A stretch of 64,000 nt of DNA from Geobacillus thermoleovorans (GTDB lineage: Bacteria > Bacillota > Bacilli > Bacillales > Anoxybacillaceae): contig NZ_CP014335.1 of the NCBI RefSeq assembly GCF_001610955.1, positions 2,489,001-2,553,000 of the forward strand. The letters run 5' to 3'. A program made the position numbers and the translations under genes. The notes beneath the pieces were generated by a model. That model saw nothing but the letters and a program-made list of their open reading frames with translations. It did not search any database and was not told where the DNA came from. Positions within the stretch are counted from its first letter, which is position 1; each line of letters opens with the position of its first letter. Shown here in pieces: positions 1 to 9,291 of this stretch.

Positions 1-185
1 ATTTTTCCGTCTTCATCTTCAAAAACGCGCAAATGAGCGATTTTCTCAGCCAAATAGGCAGCATCGTCTTCTGTATCTTCATGCGTGATGCCAAGAAGGA
101 CGACAAAACCCGCATCAATGGCACCAACGACTTCGCCGCCGACGGTGACTTTGGCCTCTTTCGCCCGCTGGATGACCGCTCTCAC
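1..185 (-). CDS. dtd: D-aminoacyl-tRNA deacylase, N-terminal part (cut by window edge)
   Basis: Hydrolyses D-amino acids wrongly attached to tRNA in the cytoplasm. The visible protein begins MRAVIQR and continues through the family's early strands ([21 protein letters not shown]); the catalytic C-terminal half lies beyond the left edge. An in-frame ATG at 191 is possible, but AAGGAGG ends only one base before it. The GTG at 185 has proper spacing (seven bases) and gives the MRAV-QR start typical of the family, so I chose it. It follows relA by 23 bases and is probably cotranscribed, as in B. subtilis relA-dtd. Confidence 0.9.
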   Translation of the reverse strand, partial: MRAVIQRAKEAKVTVGGEVVGAIDAGFVVLLGITHEDTEDDAAYLAEKIAHLRVFEDEDGK

Positions 186-208
186 TTGCATCCCTCCTTT
201 CGCCGCCC

Positions 209-2407
209 TTAGTTGTTCATCAAGCGCTGGACGGAATAAATGTCGGGAATTTGTTTGATTCGTTCGACGACTTTTTGCAAGTGGCTCAAATTATGAATGG
301 CGATTGTCATATGGATCGTCGCAATTTTATGTCGGTGGTCTGAGCGTCCCGAGACGGCGGAAATATCGGTGCGCGTTTCATTCACCGCCTGCAGCACCTC
401 ATTCAGCAAACCGCGGCGGTCAAATCCGGTGATCTCAATGTCCACGTTATATTCACGCTCGCCGTTTGCTCCGCTCTCCCATTCTACGGCAATCAACCGA
501 TCGGCCGCTTCTTCGGTCTTGACGTTCGGGCAATCGGCGCGGTGGACGGAAATGCCGCGGCCGCGGGTAATGAAGCCGATAATTTCATCGCCCGGCACCG
601 GGTTGCAGCAGCGCGACAAACGGATGAGCAAGTTGTCCATTCCTTGGACGCGAATGCCGCAGTCGCGCTTTTTGCCAGCTGGCAGCTTGGCTTCGAAGAC
701 CGCTTCGGCCAGTTTGCGCTGCTGTTCCTCGAGATCGCGCTGCTTCCGCCATTTTTCCGTCAACCGATGGGCGATTTGCGCCGCTGTGATGCCATGATAG
801 CCGACTGCCGCATACATATCGTCTTCGTTCGAGAAGTTGAACTTTTCGGCGACGCGCTTTACGTTGTCCGCCGTCATCACTTCTTTCGGCTCAAAGCCGA
901 GGCTGCGCACCTCTTTTTCCACCATCTCTTTGCCTTTTTCGATGTTTTCTTCGCGCCGTTGCTTTTTGAAAAACTGGCGGATTTTGTTGCGCGCCTGCGA
1001 CGTTTTCGCCAGTTTCAGCCAGTCTTGGCTCGGACCGTACGAATGATTGGAAGTTAAAATTTCGACGATGTCGCCCGTTTGCAGCTTGTAGTCAAGCGGC
1101 ACCATTTTGCCGTTGACTTTCGCCCCGATCGTCTTGTTGCCGATTTCCGAATGGATGCGGTAAGCGAAATCGATTGGCACCGATCCGGCCGGCAGCTCGA
1201 TGACATCGCCTTTTGGCGTGAAGACGAACACCATGTCGGAAAACAAATCCATCTTGAGCGATTCCATGAACTCTTCGGCATTGCTGGCGTCGTTTTGCCA
1301 TTCCAAAATTTCCCGAAACCAAGACAGCTTTTCTTCAAACGAGTTGGGTTTGATCGTCTTTCCTTCTTTGTACGCCCAGTGGGCGGCGATCCCGAACTCG
1401 GCGATTTGATGCATTTCAAACGTGCGGATTTGCACCTCAAGCGGTTCGCCTTTTGGGCCGATCACCGTCGTATGGAGCGATTGGTACATGTTCGGCTTCG
1501 GCATGGCGATGTAGTCTTTAAAGCGCCCGGGCATCGGTTTCCAACATGTATGAATAATCCCCAATACAGCATAGCAGTCTTTGATGCTGTTGACGATGAT
1601 GCGGACAGCGAGCAAATCGTAAATTTCGTTGAACTGTTTATTTTGCATCACCATTTTTCGATAAATGCTGTAAATATGTTTCGGACGCCCGGAAATTTCG
1701 CAAGGAATATGCACTTCGTTGAGCCGTTCGCGCACTTCTTGAATGACTTCCTCCAAATATTGCTCGCGCTCGGCCCGCTTTTTCTTCATTAAATTGACGA
1801 TGCGGTAATATTGCTGCGGGTTTAAATAGCGAAGCGCCGTATCCTCAAGCTCCCATTTGATTTTCGAAATGCCGAGCCGATGCGCGAGCGGAGCGAAAAT
1901 TTCGAGCGTCTCATTGGCAATGCGCCGCTGTTTTTCGGCCGGCAAATGTTTCAATGTCCGCATATTGTGCAGCCGGTCGGCGAGCTTGATCAAAATGACC
2001 CGGATATCTTGCGCCATGGCCAAAAACATTTTCCGGTGGTTTTCCGCCTGCTGTTCTTCCTGCGATTTATATTTAATTTTCCCAAGCTTCGTCACCCCGT
2101 CGACAAGCATCGCCACTTCCGCGCCGAACTCGCGCTCGAGGTCTTCTTTTGTCGCCTCGGTGTCTTCGATGACATCATGCAAAAACCCGGCGGCGATCGT
2201 TGTCGCGTCCATCTTTAAGTCCACCAAAATGCCCGCGACTTGAATCGGATGGATGATGTATGGTTCGCCCGATTTCCGAAATTGGTCGCGATGGGCGTGC
2301 TTGGCAAACTCATACGCCTTTTTCAAAAAGGCGACGTCTTGTTCCGACAAATAACAGCTCGCTCGTTCAAACACTTGCTCCGCTGTCAGCACTTGTTCAT
2401 TGGCCAT
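209..2407 (-). CDS. relA: Bifunctional (p)ppGpp synthetase/hydrolase RelA (Rel)
   Basis: Makes and degrades the stringent-response alarmone (p)ppGpp in the cytoplasm, in association with ribosomes. At 732 residues it has the full Rel layout: an HD hydrolase domain (H53, the HD pair at 77-78 in FLHDVIED), a synthetase domain ([12 protein letters not shown] near 241, EVQIRT near 330), a TGS domain ([14 protein letters not shown] near 392), a helical/zinc region with conserved CC ([10 protein letters not shown] near 610) and a C-terminal ACT domain. Both active sites look intact, so it should be a true bifunctional enzyme. It lies downstream of apt, separated by a hairpin at 2492-2509. Confidence 0.97.
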   Translation of the reverse strand: MANEQVLTAEQVFERASCYLSEQDVAFLKKAYEFAKHAHRDQFRKSGEPYIIHPIQVAGILVDLKMDATTIAAGFLHDVIEDTEATKEDLEREFGAEVAMLVDGVTKLGKIKYKSQEEQQAENHRKMFLAMAQDIRVILIKLADRLHNMRTLKHLPAEKQRRIANETLEIFAPLAHRLGISKIKWELEDTALRYLNPQQYYRIVNLMKKKRAEREQYLEEVIQEVRERLNEVHIPCEISGRPKHIYSIYRKMVMQNKQFNEIYDLLAVRIIVNSIKDCYAVLGIIHTCWKPMPGRFKDYIAMPKPNMYQSLHTTVIGPKGEPLEVQIRTFEMHQIAEFGIAAHWAYKEGKTIKPNSFEEKLSWFREILEWQNDASNAEEFMESLKMDLFSDMVFVFTPKGDVIELPAGSVPIDFAYRIHSEIGNKTIGAKVNGKMVPLDYKLQTGDIVEILTSNHSYGPSQDWLKLAKTSQARNKIRQFFKKQRREENIEKGKEMVEKEVRSLGFEPKEVMTADNVKRVAEKFNFSNEDDMYAAVGYHGITAAQIAHRLTEKWRKQRDLEEQQRKLAEAVFEAKLPAGKKRDCGIRVQGMDNLLIRLSRCCNPVPGDEIIGFITRGRGISVHRADCPNVKTEEAADRLIAVEWESGANGEREYNVDIEITGFDRRGLLNEVLQAVNETRTDISAVSGRSDHRHKIATIHMTIAIHNLSHLQKVVERIKQIPDIYSVQRLMNN

Positions 2408-2491
2408 AGGGTTGAATCACCTTTTTAATCGATTAAAATTGAAGCTGCAAAGCACAGAGGTCCGTTGCGTTCATACGGTTAATAAGAAAGA

Positions 2492-2509
2492 GCACTCATG
2501 TGTGAGTGC
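2492..2509 (-). terminator. Hairpin between apt and relA, possible attenuator
   Basis: A perfect 7-bp stem (GCACTCA/TGAGTGC) with a 4-base loop. Read on the minus strand it is followed by TCTTTCTTATT, a moderate U-rich tract; an A-rich stretch on the other side could extend the stem or make it work in both directions. It may reduce read-through from apt into relA. Confidence 0.6.
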
Positions 2510-2555
2510 CCCTTTTTTCTTTATTGTATCCGAAGATGCGAACAATGTCGACTGT

Positions 2556-3068
2556 TTAAAACTGCATCAGCGTCAAAATATCGTAGCCTTCCAATTTTTT
2601 GCGGCCGCCAAGCTCGGTAAGCTCAATCAAAAACGCCAATCCGGCCACCACTCCGCCGAGCTGTTCCACCAAATCGATCGTCGCCCGCATCGTCCCGCCC
2701 GTCGCCAGCAAGTCGTCGGTGATCAACACGCGCTGCCCTGGCTTAATGGCATCTTTATGCATCGTCAAGACATCTGTTCCATATTCCAGGCCATACTCCA
2801 CACGGACGACTTCGCGCGGCAGCTTCCCTTCCTTGCGCACCGGCGCAAATCCGACGCCAAGCGCATAGGCGACTGGGCATCCGATGATAAAGCCGCGCGC
2901 TTCCGGACCAACGACGATATCGATTTGTTTTTCGCGCGCATATTGAACAATTTGGTCGGTCGCATATTTGTACGCCGGACCGTTGTCCATCAGCGTTGTA
3001 ATATCTTTAAACATGATGCCCGGCTTCGGGAAATCGGGCACAATCGTAATGTATTGTTTTAAGTCCAT
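2556..3068 (-). CDS. apt: Adenine phosphoribosyltransferase
   Basis: Salvages adenine to AMP using PRPP. The 170-residue protein is of normal family length and carries the PRPP-binding motif [13 protein letters not shown] at residues 114-126 and the GPEARGF segment near 54-60. The ATG at 3068 follows GGAGG. It overlaps the end of recJ by ten bases, so translation is probably coupled. The recJ-apt-relA order matches B. subtilis. Confidence 0.96.
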   Translation of the reverse strand: MDLKQYITIVPDFPKPGIMFKDITTLMDNGPAYKYATDQIVQYAREKQIDIVVGPEARGFIIGCPVAYALGVGFAPVRKEGKLPREVVRVEYGLEYGTDVLTMHKDAIKPGQRVLITDDLLATGGTMRATIDLVEQLGGVVAGLAFLIELTELGGRKKLEGYDILTLMQF

Positions 3069-5425
3069 GATACGTTTGCCTCCTCGTGCGTTTGCGAACG
3101 TGTCATTTCCGCCAAACAGCGTTTCAATTGCTCGTAAGTGGAATAGACTAACTGATGCTCCGCCTCGAGCTCGTCCCGCCGCCGGCGGTACGTCGGCGAT
3201 TCGTGCAAATCGCGCTTCGCCGGCTGATGAACGAGCGAAATGACGCCGTTTTGTTCGCTGATAAAGTCAAGCTCTAAAAATACTTTCGCCATAAAATGAA
3301 CCGTCTCTTCCGTCCAACCGCGGGCGCGGGCCAGCTCACCACCGCGCTTGGCGAGCGGAAACGAACGGTGTTGATGCAAAAAGGCGTAAAACCATTTAAA
3401 ATGTTCGCGCGTCGGAAACGTGCGGAAAAATTGCGCCTCGGGCTGGGCAAACACCGCGTAAATGCGCGCCGGCCGCCCGCTGCCAAGAAGCGCCGACAGC
3501 AAGGCCAGCCGCGGCGGCACGTCAAGCAGCACGACATAGCGGTCGTCAATCGATAAGGCGCCCGCCTCTTCTTCGGTCGGCACGCAATGAAGCTCCCCGC
3601 GAAATGGCGCCACGTCCGGGCGCTGCCCAGTTTCACAGCGAAAGGAGACGACTAGCCGCTTCTCTTTTGGCAGCCGCTCAAGAAGTGGACGGACGTCGCG
3701 GCAGCCGCGGACGTCAAACAGCTGGCAGTCGCTGACCGCCAGATCACACAACGACAGCTGCGGCTTGGCGAACCCGTTCCATTCGTTCACCGACAGCTCC
3801 CCGACCGCCGAAATGCGCGCATCCGGAGCGATTTCTTCGCATAACGGCCCAAGGCCGAAGCCGATGGCATCGATCGCGGCCCCGTCTTGGGAAAAGACGG
3901 CTTTCATATGGGCTCCGTTCGCCCCGACGCGCCGCATGGTTTCAACGGACGCCCCTTCAATGAGAACAAGCGGCCGCGGATTGCCGACGCCAAACGGAGC
4001 GAACCGCTCAAGGCTGCGGGCGGCCGACAGCGTCAACTCAGCAATCGAACAGGAAGCATCAATGAACGTCGGCGGCGTAAAATCGTCCTCAGACAACGTT
4101 TCGGCGGCGATGTCGTTCAGCCGTTGCCGTAATTCTTCGACATCATCAAGCGACAATGTCATCCCCGCCGCCATCGGGTGGCCGCCAAAGTGCGGCAACA
4201 GGTCGCGGCATTGCGACAGGCTGGCGAATAAGTCAAACCCATGAATGCTGCGGGCTGACCCTTTGGCGATCCCTTTTTCCCGGTCGATTGAAAGCACGAC
4301 CGCCGGGCGGTAAAACTGCTCGACAAGCTTAGAAGCGACAATGCCCACCACTCCGGCATTCCATCCTTCGCCTGCCACAACCAAGACGCGATGTTCCTCA
4401 GGAGGAAATTGGCGGCGCACCATGTCCGCCGCTTCTTCAGCGATTTGTGCCACAAGCTGCTGACGTTCGCGGTTTAACTCGTCCATCTCCGCCGCCAGCT
4501 GCACCGCTTCGTTCTCATCGTCCGTCATTAAGAGCGCCACTGCCGGATCGGCGCCGCCGAGGCGCCCCGCCGCGTTCAAGCGCGGAGCGATGACAAATCC
4601 GACCGTCTGTTCGTTGATGGCCGCCGCATCAATGCGGCATTGCCGAAAAAGAGCGCGCAGCCCGATGCGCTCCGTCGCTCGCAACGCTTCAAGCCCGTGT
4701 GCAACAAAGAGGCGGTTTTCCCCAACAAGCGGAACCAAATCAGCGATCGTGCCGATCGCGACCAAATCAAGCAAATGGCGCGGCACCCGCCCAAGCAAGG
4801 CATGGGCTACCTTAAACGCAACGCCGACGCCGGCTAAATCGCGAAACGGATATGTACTTCCCGGCTGCTTCGGATGAATGATCGCATGCGCCTCCGGCAA
4901 CACCGGACCTGGCTCGTGGTGATCCGTTACGATGACATCCATCCCCCACTCGTTGGCGGCCGCAATTTCCTTGACCGCCGCAATCCCATTGTCGACGGTC
5001 ACAATGACGGAAACGCCGCGCTCTTTTGCGGAGCGAAACGCCGCCATGTTCGGCCCGTATCCTTCCGTAAATCGGTTCGGAATGTAGAACTCGACCGACG
5101 CCCCCGCCTCCTTGAGAGCACTCACCATCACCGACGTGCTGCAAACGCCATCGGCATCGTAATCGCCGTATACCAACACGCGTTCACCCGCGTCGATCGC
5201 CCGCTTTAGACGCTGAATCGCTCGCTCCATCCCATCAAGCAAAAACGGATCATGAAACGGTTGCTCAAGCGGATTGAGAAACGCCGCCGCCTCCGAGGCC
5301 GTCCGCACCCCGCGGCGGACGAGAAGCCTCGCCAATAAGGGCGTGACGCCGGCTTCCTCAGCCAGCCGCCTCACCGCCTGCTCATCGAGGCGCTCCACCT
5401 CCCAACGCGTTTTCGCTTTCAACAT
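3059..5425 (-). CDS. recJ: Single-stranded-DNA-specific 5'-3' exonuclease RecJ
   Basis: Degrades single-stranded DNA 5' to 3' in recombination and mismatch or base-excision repair. The DHH-family metal motifs are present: YGDYDADGV near residue 86 and VTDHHEPG near 168, then the DHHA1 domain with a GGHPMAAG motif. The length (788 residues) is the long Bacillus type with an extra C-terminal domain. The ATG at 5425 gives MLKAKTRWE, like the B. subtilis start; an in-frame GTG at 5434 preceded by AAGGAG is a real alternative and would add three residues. Confidence 0.95.
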   Translation of the reverse strand: MLKAKTRWEVERLDEQAVRRLAEEAGVTPLLARLLVRRGVRTASEAAAFLNPLEQPFHDPFLLDGMERAIQRLKRAIDAGERVLVYGDYDADGVCSTSVMVSALKEAGASVEFYIPNRFTEGYGPNMAAFRSAKERGVSVIVTVDNGIAAVKEIAAANEWGMDVIVTDHHEPGPVLPEAHAIIHPKQPGSTYPFRDLAGVGVAFKVAHALLGRVPRHLLDLVAIGTIADLVPLVGENRLFVAHGLEALRATERIGLRALFRQCRIDAAAINEQTVGFVIAPRLNAAGRLGGADPAVALLMTDDENEAVQLAAEMDELNRERQQLVAQIAEEAADMVRRQFPPEEHRVLVVAGEGWNAGVVGIVASKLVEQFYRPAVVLSIDREKGIAKGSARSIHGFDLFASLSQCRDLLPHFGGHPMAAGMTLSLDDVEELRQRLNDIAAETLSEDDFTPPTFIDASCSIAELTLSAARSLERFAPFGVGNPRPLVLIEGASVETMRRVGANGAHMKAVFSQDGAAIDAIGFGLGPLCEEIAPDARISAVGELSVNEWNGFAKPQLSLCDLAVSDCQLFDVRGCRDVRPLLERLPKEKRLVVSFRCETGQRPDVAPFRGELHCVPTEEEAGALSIDDRYVVLLDVPPRLALLSALLGSGRPARIYAVFAQPEAQFFRTFPTREHFKWFYAFLHQHRSFPLAKRGGELARARGWTEETVHFMAKVFLELDFISEQNGVISLVHQPAKRDLHESPTYRRRRDELEAEHQLVYSTYEQLKRCLAEMTRSQTHEEANVSWT

Positions 5426-5482
5426 GTCTCCCACCTCAACTCTCCTTATTATACAAAAAGGAGAAAAGGGCAGGCAACGACA

Positions 5483-6385
5483 TTACGGTTTTTTTTCCGG
5501 GTTGTACGGGTTGATGTGAACCATGACATTGCGGACGCGCGGCAGCGTCAGCAGTTTTTCTTTCACTTTCTTTCCGATCCGGTGCCCCTCTTCGACCGTC
5601 AATTGCGGATCGACGGCGATTTTCAAATCGACGATGACGTAATGGCCGTGCTCGCGCGCATGCAGCTCATTGATTTGCCGCACATCGGGAATGGACAAGA
5701 CCGCCTCGCGCAAATAGCCGGCCTCTTCCTCGTGAAGCACATGGTCGATCGCCGTATGGACCGACTGTCGGCCAAGGTCCCATGCCATTTTCAGAACAAG
5801 CAGCGAGACGAACAATCCGGCGAGCGGGTCGGCGTATACAAGCCAGTCAATCTCCCATTTTCCACCGACAATGGCGGCGCCGACGCCGATGAGCGCAGCA
5901 AACGACGAAAACACATCCGATCGGTGCTCATAGGCGTTGATGATCAGCGCATCGCTGTTTAGCTTTTTCCCGAGCCGGTATTTATAGCGAAACATCGCTT
6001 CTTTGACAGCAATCGACAACAACAAGACGTAAATGGCGGCCGCCCCGGGCGGCGACAGTGGGGCGAAAAATGACAGAAACGCCGAGCGCCCGATCTCGAT
6101 CCCAACGAGAAATAGAAGAACCGCCACAATAATGGCGGCGATTGATTCCGCTTTCCCATGCCCGTACGGATGATCCTCATCCGGCGGGCGCGCAGCGGCC
6201 CGCAGTCCGACCCAAACGGCGAACGAGCCGGCAACATCGGACGCTGAATGGGCGGCATCAGCGATCAACGCTTGGCTTTGGCTCCACACGCCGACCGCCG
6301 CCTTGACAGCAGCAAGCGCCATATTTCCAGCGATCCCGACGATCGCTGCCGTTTTCGCCTGCCTGAACCGCTGTTCGTGTTCCAT
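5483..6385 (-). CDS. Cation diffusion facilitator family efflux transporter
   Basis: Inner-membrane proton/divalent-cation antiporter (zinc, iron, cobalt or manganese; the metal cannot be read from sequence). The 300-residue protein has about six membrane segments, the metal-site motifs DAAHSASD in segment II and HRSD in segment V, and a C-terminal cytoplasmic metal-binding domain with several histidines (LHAREHGHY). The ATG at 6385 is set by GGGGGAG six to seven bases upstream; the much longer upstream reading frame has no support. It sits between secDF and recJ. Confidence 0.92.
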   Translation of the reverse strand: MEHEQRFRQAKTAAIVGIAGNMALAAVKAAVGVWSQSQALIADAAHSASDVAGSFAVWVGLRAAARPPDEDHPYGHGKAESIAAIIVAVLLFLVGIEIGRSAFLSFFAPLSPPGAAAIYVLLLSIAVKEAMFRYKYRLGKKLNSDALIINAYEHRSDVFSSFAALIGVGAAIVGGKWEIDWLVYADPLAGLFVSLLVLKMAWDLGRQSVHTAIDHVLHEEEAGYLREAVLSIPDVRQINELHAREHGHYVIVDLKIAVDPQLTVEEGHRIGKKVKEKLLTLPRVRNVMVHINPYNPEKKP

Positions 6386-6491
6386 GGCCATCTCCCCCAC
6401 CTTTGCATTCAGCAGCCTCACGCGCTGCCTATGTTGCATCTGACGGTTAGTGTATCCATTTTCCGCCCTAAGCATTGCACCGAACAAAAAG

Positions 6492-6523
6492 GCGCCGGAA
6501 AAGCACATTCGCTTTTCCGGCGC
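6492..6523 (-). terminator. Rho-independent terminator of secDF
   Basis: A perfect 13-bp stem (GCGCCGGAAAAGC and its complement) with a 6-base loop, followed on the minus strand by CTTTTTG. It starts only a few bases after the secDF stop codon and separates secDF from the cation-efflux gene. Confidence 0.9.
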
Positions 6524-6527
6524 GCTG

Positions 6528-8780
6528 TTACACTTGCGGTTCGGCCTCGGCCGCCGCTTTTTTGGCTCCTTTCCCTTTTTTGAGCTCCTGTCCTTTCCAA
6601 ACGACCCAAAGCTGAGAAGCGATGCAAAGCGACGAATAGACGCCGCACACAAGTCCAACGAGCAAGGCGAGGTTGAAATTGCGGATCGCTTCGCTGCCAA
6701 AGATGAGCAACGCGATGACCGTAAACAAGACGGTCAAGACGGTATTGACCGAGCGCGTAAATGTTTGCTGCAACGCCCGGTTGACGATATGCTTCAAGTC
6801 GTCGACCGTTTTCACTTTCCGCTTTTTCATCAAATCCCGGATGCGGTCAAACGTGACGATCGTATCGTTGATCGAGTACCCGATGATCGTCAGCACCGCG
6901 GCGATGAATGTCAAATCGACTTCAAGACGCGTCAAGCTGAACACGGTAATAATAAAAAACGCATCGTGCAATAAGGCGACAATGGCTGCGAGCGCCATTC
7001 GCCACTCAAAGCGAATCGTCACGTAAAGAATGATGCCGATGGATGAAATAAGCACAGCAATGAGCGCGTTGCGAGCCAGCTGCTTGCCGACGACCGGAGA
7101 GACGGTGCTGATGTTTGGTTCGTTGCCATACGCTTGCTTCAATTCATTTTTCAGCTTGGCAATTTCTTGCTTATCGAGCACGCCAATCAAGCGGACGACG
7201 CCTGTTTTCCCATCCGTGCCGGACAGGACGACATCTTCCGGCTTGTAGCCGAGCCGCTCGAAATAGCCGCTCAACTCTTTTGCATCGATCGGCTGGCTGC
7301 TCGTCACCTCAACGCGCGTTCCGCTCGTGAAGTCAATGCCAAGATTCAGCCCCAGGGCAAACAACGAGATGACGCCGGCGATCGTCAATGCGCCAGAGAA
7401 AATGAAAAACTTTTTGCTATGTTTGACAAAATCCCAGCGGTCAAACTTCGTCGGCACTTCCGTTTCCTCGGTCGTTTCGGCAATGTTTAAGATTTCCGAC
7501 TTTTTGACGCCAAACCACTCCGGCTTTTTATCGAGCCAGCGGCTTGACACAAGCAGTCCGAGCAACAGCCGCGTGCCGTAAACGGCGGTGAGAAAGCTGA
7601 CGACGATGCTGATGATGAGCGTCGTCGCAAACCCTTTCACCGAGCTTGTCCCGTAAATAAAAAGAACAGCGCCGGCGATGATCGTCGTAAGGTTGGCGTC
7701 AAAAATCGTCGCAAACGACCCGCGGTTGCCAGCACGGAACGCCGACAGCATCGACTTGCCGAGCTTCAGCTCCTCTTTGATCCGTTCGTACGTAATAATG
7801 TTGGCATCGACCGCCATCCCAACCCCCAAAATCAGGGCGGCAATGCCTGGCAGCGTCATAACGACGTTCATCCAATCAAACAAAAGCAAAATCAAATAAA
7901 TGTATACCGACAGCGTAATGACGGCGATGATCCCGGGAAGCCGGTAAAACCAAATCATGAACAAGAAGATCGCCGCCACACCGATGATGCCGGCCAACAC
8001 CGTTTTTTGCAGGGCGTTTTTCCCAAACTGAGCGCCGACGGACGTGGAGTAAATTTCATGCAGCTCGACCGGCAGCGCGCCGGCATTGAGCAAATCGGCC
8101 AGCTGTTGCGCTTCTTTGACCGTAAAATTGCCGACGATCGACACATCCGTCTGATTGAACACTTGGTTGACTGAAGCGGCGGAAATAAATTTCGGATCAG
8201 CTTTGCCCGCTTCTTTCCGGTAGGAGTCCACCCCTTCTTTAAAATCGAGCCAAATGACTAAAATGTTGTTTGGCGGCCCCATTTTATATACTTTTTCCGT
8301 CACCTGGCGGAACTTGTCGGCGTCTTTCAATTTCAGAGCGACGCTCGGCCGGCCGTTTTCATCAAACGACAGCTTCGCTCCGCCTTGGACGAGGTCGCTT
8401 CCGTCCATAAGCACGTTGTCATTGACATCGCGGAACGTCAATTTCGCCTGCGTGGACAAAATTTCGCGCGCCTCATTTTGGTCTTTCACCCCGGCGAGCT
8501 GGACGCGGATGCGGTTTCCTCCCTCGATGTCAACGCGCGGCTCGCTGACGCCAAGGACGTTGATCCGTTTATTCAGCGCGCTGACGGTGCTTTGCAGCGT
8601 CTCTTGGTCAATCTTATCGCCTTTTTTGGCCGGCTTCACTTCATACAGCACTTCAAAACCGCCTTGCAAGTCAAGGCCCAGTTTGATGTTATGTACAATT
8701 CCTTGAATCGTCGGCCCCATCACTCCGGCGAACAAAAGCAGGAGCAGAAAAAAGGCGACGATGCGGCTTCGTTTTACCAT
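6528..8780 (-). CDS. secDF: Protein translocase subunit SecDF (fused SecD-SecF)
   Basis: Membrane protein that uses the proton gradient to assist late steps of Sec-dependent export. The 750 residues hold a SecD half (first segment, large extracellular P1 region, LDLQGGFEVLYEV start, GVGMAVDANIITYERI motif in the membrane domain) and a SecF half beginning near residue 440 (NLGIDFTSGTRVEV, IGYSINDTIVTFDRIRD). This gives about 12 membrane segments in one chain, as in B. subtilis, whereas E. coli has two genes. The upstream gene is comN; a SigA-type promoter lies at 8857-8885. Confidence 0.97.
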   Translation of the reverse strand: MVKRSRIVAFFLLLLLFAGVMGPTIQGIVHNIKLGLDLQGGFEVLYEVKPAKKGDKIDQETLQSTVSALNKRINVLGVSEPRVDIEGGNRIRVQLAGVKDQNEAREILSTQAKLTFRDVNDNVLMDGSDLVQGGAKLSFDENGRPSVALKLKDADKFRQVTEKVYKMGPPNNILVIWLDFKEGVDSYRKEAGKADPKFISAASVNQVFNQTDVSIVGNFTVKEAQQLADLLNAGALPVELHEIYSTSVGAQFGKNALQKTVLAGIIGVAAIFLFMIWFYRLPGIIAVITLSVYIYLILLLFDWMNVVMTLPGIAALILGVGMAVDANIITYERIKEELKLGKSMLSAFRAGNRGSFATIFDANLTTIIAGAVLFIYGTSSVKGFATTLIISIVVSFLTAVYGTRLLLGLLVSSRWLDKKPEWFGVKKSEILNIAETTEETEVPTKFDRWDFVKHSKKFFIFSGALTIAGVISLFALGLNLGIDFTSGTRVEVTSSQPIDAKELSGYFERLGYKPEDVVLSGTDGKTGVVRLIGVLDKQEIAKLKNELKQAYGNEPNISTVSPVVGKQLARNALIAVLISSIGIILYVTIRFEWRMALAAIVALLHDAFFIITVFSLTRLEVDLTFIAAVLTIIGYSINDTIVTFDRIRDLMKKRKVKTVDDLKHIVNRALQQTFTRSVNTVLTVLFTVIALLIFGSEAIRNFNLALLVGLVCGVYSSLCIASQLWVVWKGQELKKGKGAKKAAAEAEPQV

Positions 8781-8856
8781 TCTCCTTAAGATCCTCCTTC
8801 AACTTGCCTCGGCGCCGTCCGCCGCAGCGCCAAGCAAAACATTGGCCTCGCCTTCC

Positions 8857-8885
8857 ATTATGAAACAGCAGCCGGCAAGTGTCAA
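8857..8885 (-). promoter_or_regulatory. SigA-type promoter of secDF
   Basis: On the minus strand TTGACA (8885-8880) and CATAAT (8862-8857) are 17 bases apart, a near-consensus match. Transcription would begin about 70 bases before the secDF start codon. Confidence 0.75.
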
Positions 8886-8892
8886 TTTTCCA

Positions 8893-9180
8893 CTATAACA
8901 ATTCCTTTAAAACCCGCTCCAACTCATCATCGCCGGCCGCCTGCTGCTTATACGAACGCATCGTCAAAAACATCATATACTCGCTCGGCGAAAGAGAGAA
9001 AATGTCGCTGACCAACTCATGCAGTTTTTTTTCCGCCGGCCGATGCTTCCACTTGCGGGAACATAAACATTCCCACAGCCCGTCCATCGTCACTTGCGTA
9101 TAGCCGAGAAGACGAAACTCATCGCACTTCGACTCGAGCGCCGGCATGAGCTGTTCGCGCAGCTTCCGGTTTTCATCCAT
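8893..9180 (-). CDS. comN: Post-transcriptional regulator ComN-like protein
   Basis: A 95-residue soluble protein (MDENRKLREQLMPAL...) with several aromatic residues and a CSRKWKHRPAEK segment. Length and position between secDF and spoVB match B. subtilis ComN (YrzD), which controls comE mRNA and interacts with DivIVA; the function here is inferred from that. The start at 9180 is preceded by AAGGGGG; the longer in-frame extension to 9270 would cross the spoVB promoter region and is not supported. Confidence 0.85.
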   Translation of the reverse strand: MDENRKLREQLMPALESKCDEFRLLGYTQVTMDGLWECLCSRKWKHRPAEKKLHELVSDIFSLSPSEYMMFLTMRSYKQQAAGDDELERVLKELL

Positions 9181-9220
9181 CCCCCATACCCCCTTGTATC
9201 CATTGCCGCCTGCCAATCTT

Positions 9221-9251
9221 GTCATGCTTGGCCATGGGCCTTGCATATATT
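9221..9251 (+). promoter_or_regulatory. Candidate sigma-E promoter of spoVB
   Basis: GTCATGCT (9221-9228) and CATATATT (9244-9251) are 15 bases apart, close to the sigma-E pattern (KMATATT, 14-15 bases, CATACAAT). It lies 40 bases before the spoVB start codon. B. subtilis spoVB is a mother-cell sigma-E gene, which fits. Confidence 0.55.
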
Positions 9252-9291
9252 GTATAAAAGACGGAGGCATTTGAGAAGGCAGGGGGAGAAA

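Noticed and set aside
1079..1792. 237-residue plus-strand open frame inside relA
   Set aside because: It is antisense to a well-conserved Rel protein, in GC-rich DNA where such frames are common, and has no start signal.
6386..6700. N-terminal extension of the cation-efflux protein
   Set aside because: It would run through the secDF terminator and the end of secDF; GGGGGAG sits just before the ATG at 6385.
9094..9291. 66-residue N-terminal extension of SpoVB
   Set aside because: It overlaps the divergent comN start and the candidate sigma-E promoter and has no ribosome binding site, whereas AGGGGGAG precedes the ATG at 9292.
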